The position numbers and the translations under genes were made by a program. Below, piece by piece: positions 56,565 to 64,000 of a DNA stretch of 64,000 bases; the stretch's first letter is position 1, and every line of letters starts with the position of its first letter. Under the pieces are notes generated by a model. That model had not been told where the DNA came from. It searched no databases and saw only the letters and a list, made by a program, of their open reading frames with translations. Source of the stretch: Deinococcus cellulosilyticus NBRC 106333 = KACC 11606 (GTDB lineage Bacteria > Deinococcota > Deinococci > Deinococcales > Deinococcaceae); the NCBI RefSeq assembly GCF_007990775.1, contig NZ_BJXB01000019.1, positions 1-64,000 of the forward strand, read 5' to 3'.

Positions 56565-58859
56565 ATGCAAACGAGCCCATCTCTGAGCTGGCTGTTCGGA
56601 AATGATCCCACACCAGGGATCATCAGCGCATGGGCCGACTGGAAAGGACAGGCCCTGGTCTGGAGGCGCACCGACAGAGGCCTGACCCTGGAAAGGCACA
56701 CGTTCGCTCCCTGGGTGTATGCAGACCACCTGACCGATCTTCAGCTGTCCGGGGTGCCCTTCAGAATGGCCGAGGAAGAGCGTCCAGAAGGCATCATCAC
56801 CGTGCAGGCTTTGCCTGGACAGGAGGGCAGTTCAATGTATCTGCTGCAATGCACAGATGGCAGGACCCTCAGAAATGCCATCTTGCAGGGTGCCTCGAAA
56901 CGTCTGGGTCGCAGTGTGAAACACCTCGCAGACCTGCACGATTATTACGTGATGGCTCCCCTCGAACAGTACCTGATGCTCTCAGGGCGCACCTACTTCA
57001 AGGACATGAAATTTGACGACCTGCACCGAATGCAGATCGACCTTGAAACCACCAGCCTGAGCCCTGAGGACGGCCACATCTTCCTGATTTCCGTGAAGGA
57101 CTCGCAGGGATTTGAAGCCGTTCTGGAACATCCCGACGAAAAAGAACTCATCGGGTCCCTGACCCGCCTGATTCAGGACCGCAATCCGGACGTTCTGGAA
57201 AACCACAACCTGATGGGTTTCGACATGCCTTTCCTTGTGCGCCGTGCTGAAAAACTGGGCCTGAAGCTGCTCTGGGGCAGGGAAGGTGCACCCCAGGAAG
57301 TGGTGGCCCTCAGGTACCAGGATGGCACCCGCTACAGTGTGGCAGGCCGGGAAATGATCGACACCCTGGACGCTGTGCGCAGGCACCAGTTTGTGGCCCG
57401 CGACATGCCCAGTCAAAGGCTCAAAGACGTGGCAAGGTACTTCGGGGTGGCAGGCCCGGACCGGGTGTACATCGCTGGCGAGAAAATCCATCAGACCTAC
57501 CTCACCGATCCCGAACAGGTCAGGCACTACGCTCTCGATGATGTGCGGGAAGTGTCCGCCATTTCCGAACGCCTGATGCAGCCTGCTTTCGCCCTCAGTC
57601 AGATGGCCCCCAGAAGCTTCGAGCGGGTGGCCTACGCTGGAACGGCCACAGGCATTCTGGAACCCATGCTGGTGCGGGCCTACCTGCAGGAAAGGCGGGC
57701 ATTGCCCTGTGCCCAGCATGGGGTTTCTGAAGCACCCCATGAAGGTGGAGCGGTGTACCTCTTCCAGGCAGGGGTGGCCCGGAATGTGGTCAAGGCAGAC
57801 ATCTCCTCTCTGTACCCATCCATCATGCGGCAGTACCAGATTGGCCCCGCCTGCGATGAACTCGGGGTGATGACCACATTGGTGGATGAACTCACCCGCA
57901 GACGCCTGCATCACAAAGAAATGGCAAAAGGCAGCGGTGAGGACGCCCCTTACCACAATGCCATTCAGGCTGCCATGAAACTGGTGATCAACTCTGCATA
58001 CGGTTACCTCGGGGCAGGGAAGATGGCCCGGTTTGCAGATCGGGACGCTGCAGACCGCATCACCTCACTGGGCAGGGAGATCCTGCACCATGTGCTTGAA
58101 GAACTGCAATCCAGAGGCATGACCCTGATTGAAGCCGACACCGATGGGGTGTTCTTCTCGATGCCTGAACACTGGACCGAAGCGCAAGGCAAGGCGCTGG
58201 TGCAGGACATCAGCACAACGCTCCCAGAAATGATCCATCTGGATTTTGAAGGCTGGTACCCGGCCATGTTCAGTCACCAGGTGAAAAACTATGCCCTGCT
58301 CACCCGCGACGACAAACTGATCCTGAAAGGTGCCTCGCTGCACTCCATCCGCTCAGAGGCGTTTGGAAGCCATTTTCTCCGTCAGGCCCTGATGGCCCTG
58401 CTGCATGGAGATGTTGAGGGGGTGCATCAGGCCTTCAATGAGACGGTGGAAAAACTTCGGTCCAGGGCCTTCAAAACCCGAGAAGTGACCATGCGGGTGC
58501 GCCTGACCAAATCCTCGCAACAGTACCTGCACCGCCGCACCGAACGCAAAGAATCCCCCTACGAGGCCATGCTGCACTCTGGCAGAGAAAGCTGGAGCAA
58601 GGGGGAACGCATCCTGATGTATCAGGCCCAGGGCAAAGGGGCCAGAATTCTGCAGGACCAGGACCTCCGCGACTACGATGTGCGGCACTACATCGATGCC
58701 CTGAAAAAGCATTATGCAGAACGCCTTTCCAGTGCCTTCTCCAGAGAAGATTTCGATGCTGTGTTTCCTGCTCAACTTCAGGGCAGGCTGTTCGAGCGGA
58801 GTTTGACCGAGGTACAGATTCAGTATGTGGCGTATGGGGAGGATTTGCAGGGATCTTGA
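56565..58859 (+). CDS. Family B DNA polymerase with 3-5 exonuclease
   Basis: 764 aa. The exonuclease motifs are intact: Exo I DLETT (Asp159, Glu161), Exo II NHNLMGFD (Asp220), Exo III YALDD (Tyr322, Asp326). The polymerase motifs are A DISSLYPSI (Asp412), B KLVINSAYGYLG (Lys472, Tyr479) and C ADTDG (Asp525, Asp527). The DTDG form differs from the DTDS of E. coli Pol II. About the length of Pol II (783 aa). The frame opens at 56487, but ATG 56565 has a -10 box 7 nt upstream. A repair or bypass role is plausible; neighbours give no hint. A 14-bp perfect palindrome (58879-58892) follows the stop. Confidence 0.9.
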   Translation: MQTSPSLSWLFGNDPTPGIISAWADWKGQALVWRRTDRGLTLERHTFAPWVYADHLTDLQLSGVPFRMAEEERPEGIITVQALPGQEGSSMYLLQCTDGRTLRNAILQGASKRLGRSVKHLADLHDYYVMAPLEQYLMLSGRTYFKDMKFDDLHRMQIDLETTSLSPEDGHIFLISVKDSQGFEAVLEHPDEKELIGSLTRLIQDRNPDVLENHNLMGFDMPFLVRRAEKLGLKLLWGREGAPQEVVALRYQDGTRYSVAGREMIDTLDAVRRHQFVARDMPSQRLKDVARYFGVAGPDRVYIAGEKIHQTYLTDPEQVRHYALDDVREVSAISERLMQPAFALSQMAPRSFERVAYAGTATGILEPMLVRAYLQERRALPCAQHGVSEAPHEGGAVYLFQAGVARNVVKADISSLYPSIMRQYQIGPACDELGVMTTLVDELTRRRLHHKEMAKGSGEDAPYHNAIQAAMKLVINSAYGYLGAGKMARFADRDAADRITSLGREILHHVLEELQSRGMTLIEADTDGVFFSMPEHWTEAQGKALVQDISTTLPEMIHLDFEGWYPAMFSHQVKNYALLTRDDKLILKGASLHSIRSEAFGSHFLRQALMALLHGDVEGVHQAFNETVEKLRSRAFKTREVTMRVRLTKSSQQYLHRRTERKESPYEAMLHSGRESWSKGERILMYQAQGKGARILQDQDLRDYDVRHYIDALKKHYAERLSSAFSREDFDAVFPAQLQGRLFERSLTEVQIQYVAYGEDLQGS

Positions 58860-59027
58860 AGGGCCGAGCGCAGCAACAGCATCAGCTGATGCATTTAAAA
58901 GAAAAATGCAGTTTTCCCGAGTGAATGGTGTTTGAGTCGCATGAACACATGGGTTGCTCTGAATCCAGCAGCGTTGGACAGCACTCAGCCCCTGGCCCTC
59001 AGCAGGCCAGCCCCCTGCTCCGTTCTA

Positions 59028-59057
59028 TTGTCTTTTCCCCCTCCAAAACGCTATAAT
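59028..59057 (+). promoter_or_regulatory. Promoter of the GH31 gene
   Basis: TTGTCT (59028-59033), 18 bp, TATAAT (59052-59057, full consensus), then 11 nt to ATG 59069. The leader would be only about 4-5 nt. Confidence 0.75.
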
Positions 59058-59068
59058 CCCTGCGATTG

Positions 59069-61369
59069 ATGAAGAGAAGCCAGCGCACCATCCTGTACAC
59101 CATCGGTGCCCTGCTGGTTGGTGCGGGTGCTTATTATGCAATGGATTCTGCACTGACGCTTTATGCACAGCGTCAGATTCAGGGAGAACTCTTCAACACC
59201 CTTTCCGGGCAGCGCATTTCCCTGGGGGATTTCCTGATCCGCTGGGATGGTCACAGCCTGAACGTGACCCACGCTCTGGAGCCAGAGCGCACCCTGTTCT
59301 CGACCCTGCCTGATCAGGGGTTCATTGCCTCGGCCATTGGAGAGGAAAGTGTCACCGAATCCGGGAATGCCCTGAGCATCACCGACCAGCGCTTCAACAC
59401 CTGTCGGGACCAGACCATGAAACAGGTGGTTTCCAATGGGGGATACGCCCTTTTCAAAGGGAGGTTGCGCTGTGCTGGTGGTGGGCAAGTTCCTTATGAA
59501 CTGGCCTTCGCCCTGAAAAGCAACAACCAGCTTGGGTTCAGCATCAAGGTGCAGGACCCCCGGTACAACCGCCTCTACCTGACATATGCTTCTGACCCGG
59601 ATGAGCGCTTTTATGGTTTTGGTGAACAGTTTTCCCGCTTTGACCTGAAAGGCAGCAGACTGGCTGTTTTTGTGCGGGACCAGGGGGTTGGAAGAGGACT
59701 GGAACCCCTCACTTCCGGAGCCAATGCCCTCACCCAGTCTGGTGGAACCTGGGACTCCACCTCCATCAGCGTGCCCCATTACCTGACCAGCAAGATGCGC
59801 TCGGTGATGCTGGAAAACAGCGAGTACATGGTGTTTGATCTGCGAAAGAAAGACCGGGTGCACCTGCAGCTGTTTTCTGGAGAAATGCACGGCCAGATCC
59901 TGTACGGCAACACCCCGATCCAGCTGATCAAGGCCTACACCCAGGTGGTGGGACGCATGCGTGCCCTGCCCGACTGGATCACCCGTGGGGCAGTGGTGGG
60001 CATGCAGGGCGGAACCCAGAAAGTCCGTGAAGTCTGGGAGAAGTTGAAGGCCCTGGGCACCCCCATCTCAGCTTTCTGGTTGCAGGACTGGGTCGGGCAA
60101 CGCAACACCCGTTTTGGCAAGCAGTTGTGGTGGAACTGGGAGCTCGACGAGGAGCATTATCCTGAGTTCAGAAAACTCACTGCGGACCTGCAAAACGCAG
60201 GCATCCGTACATTGGGTTACATCAGCCCGATGCTGGCAGATGCCTCCCGAAAACCTGGCGTGAAACGCAACCTTTTTCGGGAAGCCCTGGATCACGGGTA
60301 TTTCGTTCGCAATGACGATGGAGAACCCTACCTGATCCAGTTGTCCGATTTCCGGGCAGGTCTGATTGACCTGACCAACCAGGAAGCTGCACGCTGGCTG
60401 ACCGAAGTGGCTGAACAGAACTTGATCGGCAGTGGTTTTTCGGGCTGGATGGCCGATGGAGGCGAAAACCTGCCCTATTCGTCAAGGCTGTATGCCGGAG
60501 GAACAGGCAAGGACAACCACAACCTCTATCCAGTGATGTGGTCCATTTTCAACCGCAACCTCGTGGACCGCCAGAAGCACCCCCAGGATTACGTGTTCAT
60601 GATGCGCTCGGGGTTCACGGGAAGCCCGTATTTTTCCTCCCTGTTCTGGACTGGAGATCAGCTGGTGAGCTGGGACGACCGGGACGGCATCAAGACCGCT
60701 GTGCTGGCCCTCCTCAGCAGTGGCCTCTCAGGGTTCAGCTTCAACCATTCAGACATTGGTGGGTACACCACCGTGAAAACCCCTCTGAAAAGTTACACCC
60801 GCAGCAAGGAACTGCTGAAACGCTGGATGGAGCTCAGTGCCTTCACCCCGGTGTTCCGCACCCACGAAGGCAACCTCCCAGAGGACAACGCCCAGTTCTA
60901 TACCGACGATGAGACCCTGAAGCAATTTGACCGCATGGCAAAAGTGTACAAAGCCTGGGGATTCTACCGGACCCAGCTGATCGCAGAAGCCGCCAGCACA
61001 GGGGTTCCGGTGGTCCGTCCGATGTTCCTGCACTTCCCGAATGATCCTGAGGTGCTTGGGCTCTCCTACCAGCAGTTCATGGTGGGAAGCCAGCTTCTGG
61101 TGGCCCCCGTGCTGGACCCCGGCCAGGAAGAAGTGGAGGTCTACCTCCCGGCAGGAAGCTGGGTGGAAGCCTGGACCGGAGAAAGCTTCCTGCACGAAAC
61201 AGGGGAGAAAGTCCGGGTCAAGGCTCCCATCGGGTATCCAGCGGTGTTCTATCCAGCAGGATCAAAGGTGGGCGAGATCTTCAGCCGCAACCTGCGCAAT
61301 CTGGGCCTGATTCCCCTGGAGACACTGCAGCAGCACTGCCTGCACATCACTCCAGCTTGCCTTCCCTGA
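59069..61369 (+). CDS. Membrane-anchored GH31 glycosidase, sulfoquinovosidase-like
   Basis: 766 aa. An N-terminal anchor (about 8-27) precedes the GH31 domain. Sequence blocks match the YihQ sulfoquinovosidase branch: QDWVGQR, GWMADGGENLPYS with nucleophile Asp463, WTGDQLVSW with acid/base Asp530 (67 residues apart, as 405/472 in YihQ), HSDIGGYTT and RTHEGNLPEDN. YihQ binds the sulfonate with Arg301, Trp304 and Tyr508; here the equivalents are Gln352, Trp355 and the Tyr of GGYTT. With the Arg lost, an unsulfated alpha-glucoside is more likely. The 3-prime end overlaps the convergent dehydrogenase by 23 bp. Confidence 0.85.
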   Translation: MKRSQRTILYTIGALLVGAGAYYAMDSALTLYAQRQIQGELFNTLSGQRISLGDFLIRWDGHSLNVTHALEPERTLFSTLPDQGFIASAIGEESVTESGNALSITDQRFNTCRDQTMKQVVSNGGYALFKGRLRCAGGGQVPYELAFALKSNNQLGFSIKVQDPRYNRLYLTYASDPDERFYGFGEQFSRFDLKGSRLAVFVRDQGVGRGLEPLTSGANALTQSGGTWDSTSISVPHYLTSKMRSVMLENSEYMVFDLRKKDRVHLQLFSGEMHGQILYGNTPIQLIKAYTQVVGRMRALPDWITRGAVVGMQGGTQKVREVWEKLKALGTPISAFWLQDWVGQRNTRFGKQLWWNWELDEEHYPEFRKLTADLQNAGIRTLGYISPMLADASRKPGVKRNLFREALDHGYFVRNDDGEPYLIQLSDFRAGLIDLTNQEAARWLTEVAEQNLIGSGFSGWMADGGENLPYSSRLYAGGTGKDNHNLYPVMWSIFNRNLVDRQKHPQDYVFMMRSGFTGSPYFSSLFWTGDQLVSWDDRDGIKTAVLALLSSGLSGFSFNHSDIGGYTTVKTPLKSYTRSKELLKRWMELSAFTPVFRTHEGNLPEDNAQFYTDDETLKQFDRMAKVYKAWGFYRTQLIAEAASTGVPVVRPMFLHFPNDPEVLGLSYQQFMVGSQLLVAPVLDPGQEEVEVYLPAGSWVEAWTGESFLHETGEKVRVKAPIGYPAVFYPAGSKVGEIFSRNLRNLGLIPLETLQQHCLHITPACLP

Positions 61370-62831
61370 GCCTGCGGATGTTCAGGGGGTTGCTCTCCTG
61401 CAAGGCTTCAGGCAGCAGATCATCTGGGAAATCCTGATAACAGCTGAGCCGTGTGAATCGCACAATGGCCCGTGTGCCCACTGAAGTGCTTCTGGGATCT
61501 GTGGTGGAGGGATAGGGTCCACCATGCACCATCGCATGACAGACCTCCACACCTGTGGGGTATCCATTCACAATCACACGACCTGCCCGGTCCTGCAACA
61601 CAGGCAGCAAGTCAGCAAAGGCTCTCCTGTCGCTGTCTGCAATGTGGGCACTGGCTGTCAGCTGTCCTTCGAGGTGCTGCAGAATGCTTTCCACCTCAGA
61701 GAGGGACTGGTACAGGCACAAAACCGTGCTGGGTCCGAACACTTCTTGTTGCAAGGCATCGTTCCAGTCTTTCGCTTCGACACGGAAGACATGAGCCGGG
61801 CAGGCTCCAGACCCCTGGGCCAGCAGGTCCACACCCGTAGATGTTTTCAGCTGTGTGATGCCAGAAGCGTAATGCTGTTCAATTCCTGAAGTCAGCAGGT
61901 GGAACGCACCTGTGGTTTCTGTAAGGGTCTTCAGTTCTTGCAAGAACACCTCACTGCCTGCTGGAACACAAACCAGTCCCGGATTTGTGCAGAACTGTCC
62001 AGCACCCAGGGTGAAAGAGGCATGAAGTCCTCGCGCCAGAGCTTCAGGCCGCTCGTGCATGGCTCCTGGAAAGACCACCATTGGATTGATGCTGCTCATC
62101 TCTGCGTAGACAGGAATGGGTTCTTTGCGTTGCTGGGCAAGTCTGGTCAGTGCAAGGCCTCCTGCCCGTGATCCGGTGAACCCCACCGCTTTCACCGCTG
62201 GATGCTGGACCAGAGTCTCACCAATCTGGTTGTCTGCACCGAACACCAGACTGAACACCCCCTCGGGAAGCCCACAGGACTGAACTGCTTTCTGGATGGC
62301 CTCTCCGGCCAGATAACCTGTTCTTGGGTGGGCATTGTGCCCTTTGACAATCACAGGACATCCTGCGGCCAGGGCACTGGCGGTGTCTCCTCCTGCAACA
62401 GAGAAAGCCAGTGGGAAATTGCTGGCCCCAAACACGCCCACCACCCCCAGAGGAACCAGCATGCTGCGGATGTCCGGTCTGGGAGGAGTGCGTTCTGGCA
62501 GAGCGGGATCAATGCGCGCATCCACCCAGGAGCCTTCTTGCACCACATCTGCAAAGAGTTTCAACTGCCCGGTCGTGCGGGTGAGTTCACCGTTCAGTCG
62601 GGCCATCGGAAGTGCTGTTTCCAGATGGGCCGCACTGGTGATCTCCTCCCGCACGTTTTCCAATTCAGCGGCTATCTGTCGCAGAAATGCAGCCCTGAGG
62701 TCTTTGTGCAGGTTGGCATAAGGGCGCACCGCTGCCTGAGCCCTTTCAAACACCTGCTCCAGTTCTGCGGCAGTGGTGAGGGGAACGCCCTCCAGACGTT
62801 CCCCGGTCACCGGATTGATGCCCTGTATCAC
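61347..62831 (-). CDS. 2,5-dioxovalerate (alpha-ketoglutarate semialdehyde) dehydrogenase
   Basis: 494 aa aldehyde dehydrogenase of the KGSADH type: TCP-like N-terminal INPVTGERL, FGASNFPLAF with Asn138, GFTGSRAGG, AEMSSINPM with base Glu244 and GAGQFCTNPG with catalytic Cys281. Oxidises alpha-ketoglutarate semialdehyde to 2-oxoglutarate. GTG start overlapping the upstream DapA-like gene by 4 bp (GTGA), so it belongs to the same operon. Final step of hydroxyproline catabolism. Confidence 0.92.
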   Translation of the reverse strand: MIQGINPVTGERLEGVPLTTAAELEQVFERAQAAVRPYANLHKDLRAAFLRQIAAELENVREEITSAAHLETALPMARLNGELTRTTGQLKLFADVVQEGSWVDARIDPALPERTPPRPDIRSMLVPLGVVGVFGASNFPLAFSVAGGDTASALAAGCPVIVKGHNAHPRTGYLAGEAIQKAVQSCGLPEGVFSLVFGADNQIGETLVQHPAVKAVGFTGSRAGGLALTRLAQQRKEPIPVYAEMSSINPMVVFPGAMHERPEALARGLHASFTLGAGQFCTNPGLVCVPAGSEVFLQELKTLTETTGAFHLLTSGIEQHYASGITQLKTSTGVDLLAQGSGACPAHVFRVEAKDWNDALQQEVFGPSTVLCLYQSLSEVESILQHLEGQLTASAHIADSDRRAFADLLPVLQDRAGRVIVNGYPTGVEVCHAMVHGGPYPSTTDPRSTSVGTRAIVRFTRLSCYQDFPDDLLPEALQESNPLNIRRLREGKLE

Positions 62832-63742
62832 GATTCCACCAGCAGAGAAGGACGGTTTTCGAGCGCTGTTTTCAACAGACCCCTGGCATATGCGGCTTCC
62901 TCAGGATTCAATTCCAGTCTGGGAGGACGCACCCGTGCAGAACCCATGCCCACCTCTTCCTGCACAAATTTGATGTACTGCACGAATTTCACCACCGTGT
63001 CCAGCCTCAGGAGGGGCAGGAACCACTCGTAAAGCGCCCGGGCTTCATCCCATTTGCCTGCCATGCTGAGGTTGTACAGGCGAACAGACTCCTCCGGGAA
63101 AGCATTGACCAGACCTGCAATCCAGCCTGTGGCCCCTGCAGAAACCCCCTCCACCAGCAGGTCGTCCACACCCACCAGGAGGGTCAGTCGGTCTTTCAGC
63201 AGGGCACGGATGCTGCTGACCCGGCGCACATCGGCACTGGATTCCTTCACGGCGTGCAGGTTTTCATGTTTTTCTGCGAGTTCCAGCATCTGTTCCGGCA
63301 GGAAGTCGGTCCTGTAAGCGATGGGGTTGTTGTACAGCATGCAGCTCAGGGAAGTCGCCTCAATCACACTGGACATGTGGTGTTTCATCTCAGCCCAGTC
63401 GGAAGAGTACACGTAAGGGGGCAGCACCATCAGGCCCCGACAGCCCACTTCTTCCGCAGCCTGGGCAAGCTGCACCGCTTCCCGGGTGGAGAGGGCAGCA
63501 ATGCCTGCGACCACAGGTGCATCTCCTGCAGCCTCCACACAGGCTTTCAGGATCTCCACTTTCTCCTGAAAACTCAGGGTGGCACTTTCACCAAGTGAGC
63601 CCAGCGCAGTGATGCCTGTGCAGCCATGCCCCAGCATCCAGCGAATGTGGTTTTTCAGAAAATCAAAATCCACAGAGAGGTCTTCGTGAAAGGGGGTGGT
63701 GATGGCCGGAATGACACCTTTGTAATTCATGGGTTGGTTCAT
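62828..63742 (-). CDS. DapA-family protein, probable 1-pyrroline-4-hydroxy-2-carboxylate deaminase
   Basis: 304 aa class I aldolase fold. Schiff-base Lys166 in HAVKESS, Tyr137 in CMLYNNP and the GSLGES loop (48-53) match the dihydrodipicolinate synthase superfamily. With the KGSADH gene directly downstream and a BFD-domain oxidase subunit upstream, the best assignment is the deaminase that turns 1-pyrroline-4-hydroxy-2-carboxylate into alpha-ketoglutarate semialdehyde. Other DapA-like activities cannot be excluded from sequence alone. ATG overlaps the upstream stop (ATGA). Confidence 0.85.
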   Translation of the reverse strand: MNQPMNYKGVIPAITTPFHEDLSVDFDFLKNHIRWMLGHGCTGITALGSLGESATLSFQEKVEILKACVEAAGDAPVVAGIAALSTREAVQLAQAAEEVGCRGLMVLPPYVYSSDWAEMKHHMSSVIEATSLSCMLYNNPIAYRTDFLPEQMLELAEKHENLHAVKESSADVRRVSSIRALLKDRLTLLVGVDDLLVEGVSAGATGWIAGLVNAFPEESVRLYNLSMAGKWDEARALYEWFLPLLRLDTVVKFVQYIKFVQEEVGMGSARVRPPRLELNPEEAAYARGLLKTALENRPSLLVES

Positions 63743-64000
63743 GGTTGTTCCTCCAGAAGCAGGTTTTTCAGTGGGGTGGCGAAAACGGGTGGGCGGCTTT
63801 GTGGGGCATCAAACCCCAGGAGGGTCTGGCAGATGGGACCGCAGGTTCTGCCCTGGCAGCCCCCCATCCCCAGACGGGTGTGCAGTTTGGCACTGCGCCA
63901 GCCGGAATGGCCTTCAAGCTGGGACAGTTGCACATCCTCACAGCGGCAGATCACAGTGTCGGGTCTGGCCCGTTCAAGAACTTCTTTTCTGAGGGCAAAG
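63739..64000 (-). CDS. BFD-like [2Fe-2S] domain protein, partial (N-terminus beyond the window)
   Basis: The visible 3-prime end encodes RPDTVICRCEDVQLSQ... then RLGMGGCQGRTCGP, the four cysteines of a bacterioferritin-associated-ferredoxin-like domain. Such a domain is the C-terminal part of FAD-containing opine/hydroxyproline oxidase subunits. The frame is open to the right edge, so the gene starts outside. It heads the visible part of the hydroxyproline operon and probably supplies the cis-4-hydroxy-D-proline dehydrogenase step. Confidence 0.8.
   Translation of the reverse strand, partial: FALRKEVLERARPDTVICRCEDVQLSQLEGHSGWRSAKLHTRLGMGGCQGRTCGPICQTLLGFDAPQSRPPVFATPLKNLLLEEQP

Noticed and set aside
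59069..61369. Calling the GH31 enzyme a true sulfoquinovosidase
   Set aside because: Gln352 sits where the sulfonate-binding Arg should be, and no sulfoquinovose transport or catabolic genes are adjacent.
1..64000. tRNA, rRNA or complete insertion sequence
   Set aside because: None was recognised: no cloverleaf-type stem set with a CCA end, no rRNA motifs, no transposase with catalytic residues or flanking inverted repeats.

Overview
The window reads as a piece of a Deinococcus-type chromosome (Deinococcota). This is an inference from gene content and style; no database search was possible. Supporting signs are a GC-rich sequence with tightly packed operons, many ATGA/GTGA stop-start overlaps, lipoprotein-rich secreted proteins, the short order mraZ-rsmH-ftsL-like-ftsI, and many genes with a TAnnnT -10 box only 5-10 nt before the start codon and no Shine-Dalgarno, the leaderless style described for Deinococcus. 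No rRNA, tRNA, CRISPR array, intact insertion sequence or prophage was seen.

Layout. 0-5 kb: a secreted beta-1,3-glucanase, then the division cluster mraZ-rsmH-ftsL-ftsI behind a long array of 10-bp-spaced GTGG repeats (MraZ boxes). 5-11 kb: small conserved genes, apaG, an AspT/YidE-type transporter, a SLOG protein, an S41 peptidase, a GyrI-like protein and an RNHCP zinc protein. 11-19 kb: tyrA, a large vWF-D lipoprotein, a HAD hydrolase, an ethanolamine operon (permease-eutB-eutC) with a strong promoter, and OsmC. 19-32 kb: a PucR regulator followed by a polyamine/GABA locus (aminotransferase, potABCD, second aminotransferase, GNAT, amidohydrolase, succinate-semialdehyde dehydrogenase). 32-43 kb: a phospholipase A2 lipoprotein, a BTAD/NB-ARC/TPR regulator, terC behind a yybP-ykoY (manganese) riboswitch, twin small membrane proteins, and a subtilisin plus Ig-repeat lipoprotein operon. 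43-46 kb: map, a heptamer-repeat hairpin element, then DAHP synthase. 46-55 kb: a GGDEF/EAL protein, pseudouridine catabolism genes psuK-psuG, hsp20, miaA and a GntR-ABC operon. 55-64 kb: a secreted TPR protein, a family B DNA polymerase, a GH31 glycosidase, and the end of a hydroxyproline-catabolism operon that runs off the right edge.

The most interesting signal is the DAHP synthase leader (44472-44589). A 17-codon reading frame, MSTQRPAPSFSFYYFAR, has six of seven consecutive residues in its run F-S-F-Y-Y-F plus mutually exclusive RNA stems: 1:2 (44487-44498 with 44538-44551), 2:3 (44529-44539 with 44559-44567), and 3:4, an intrinsic terminator (44557-44566 with 44573-44582) followed by seven T. 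This is the full architecture of ribosome-mediated attenuation sensing phenylalanine and tyrosine, placed before the first enzyme of aromatic amino-acid synthesis.

Other points worth a second look are the MraZ box array, the terC riboswitch whose P1 strand doubles as a terminator strand, a family of intergenic elements built from 7-bp units (26980-27106, 44272-44402, 52458-52488), a family B polymerase with all exonuclease and polymerase motifs, a sulfoquinovosidase-like GH31 enzyme lacking the sulfonate-binding arginine, and the integrated polyamine/GABA locus.
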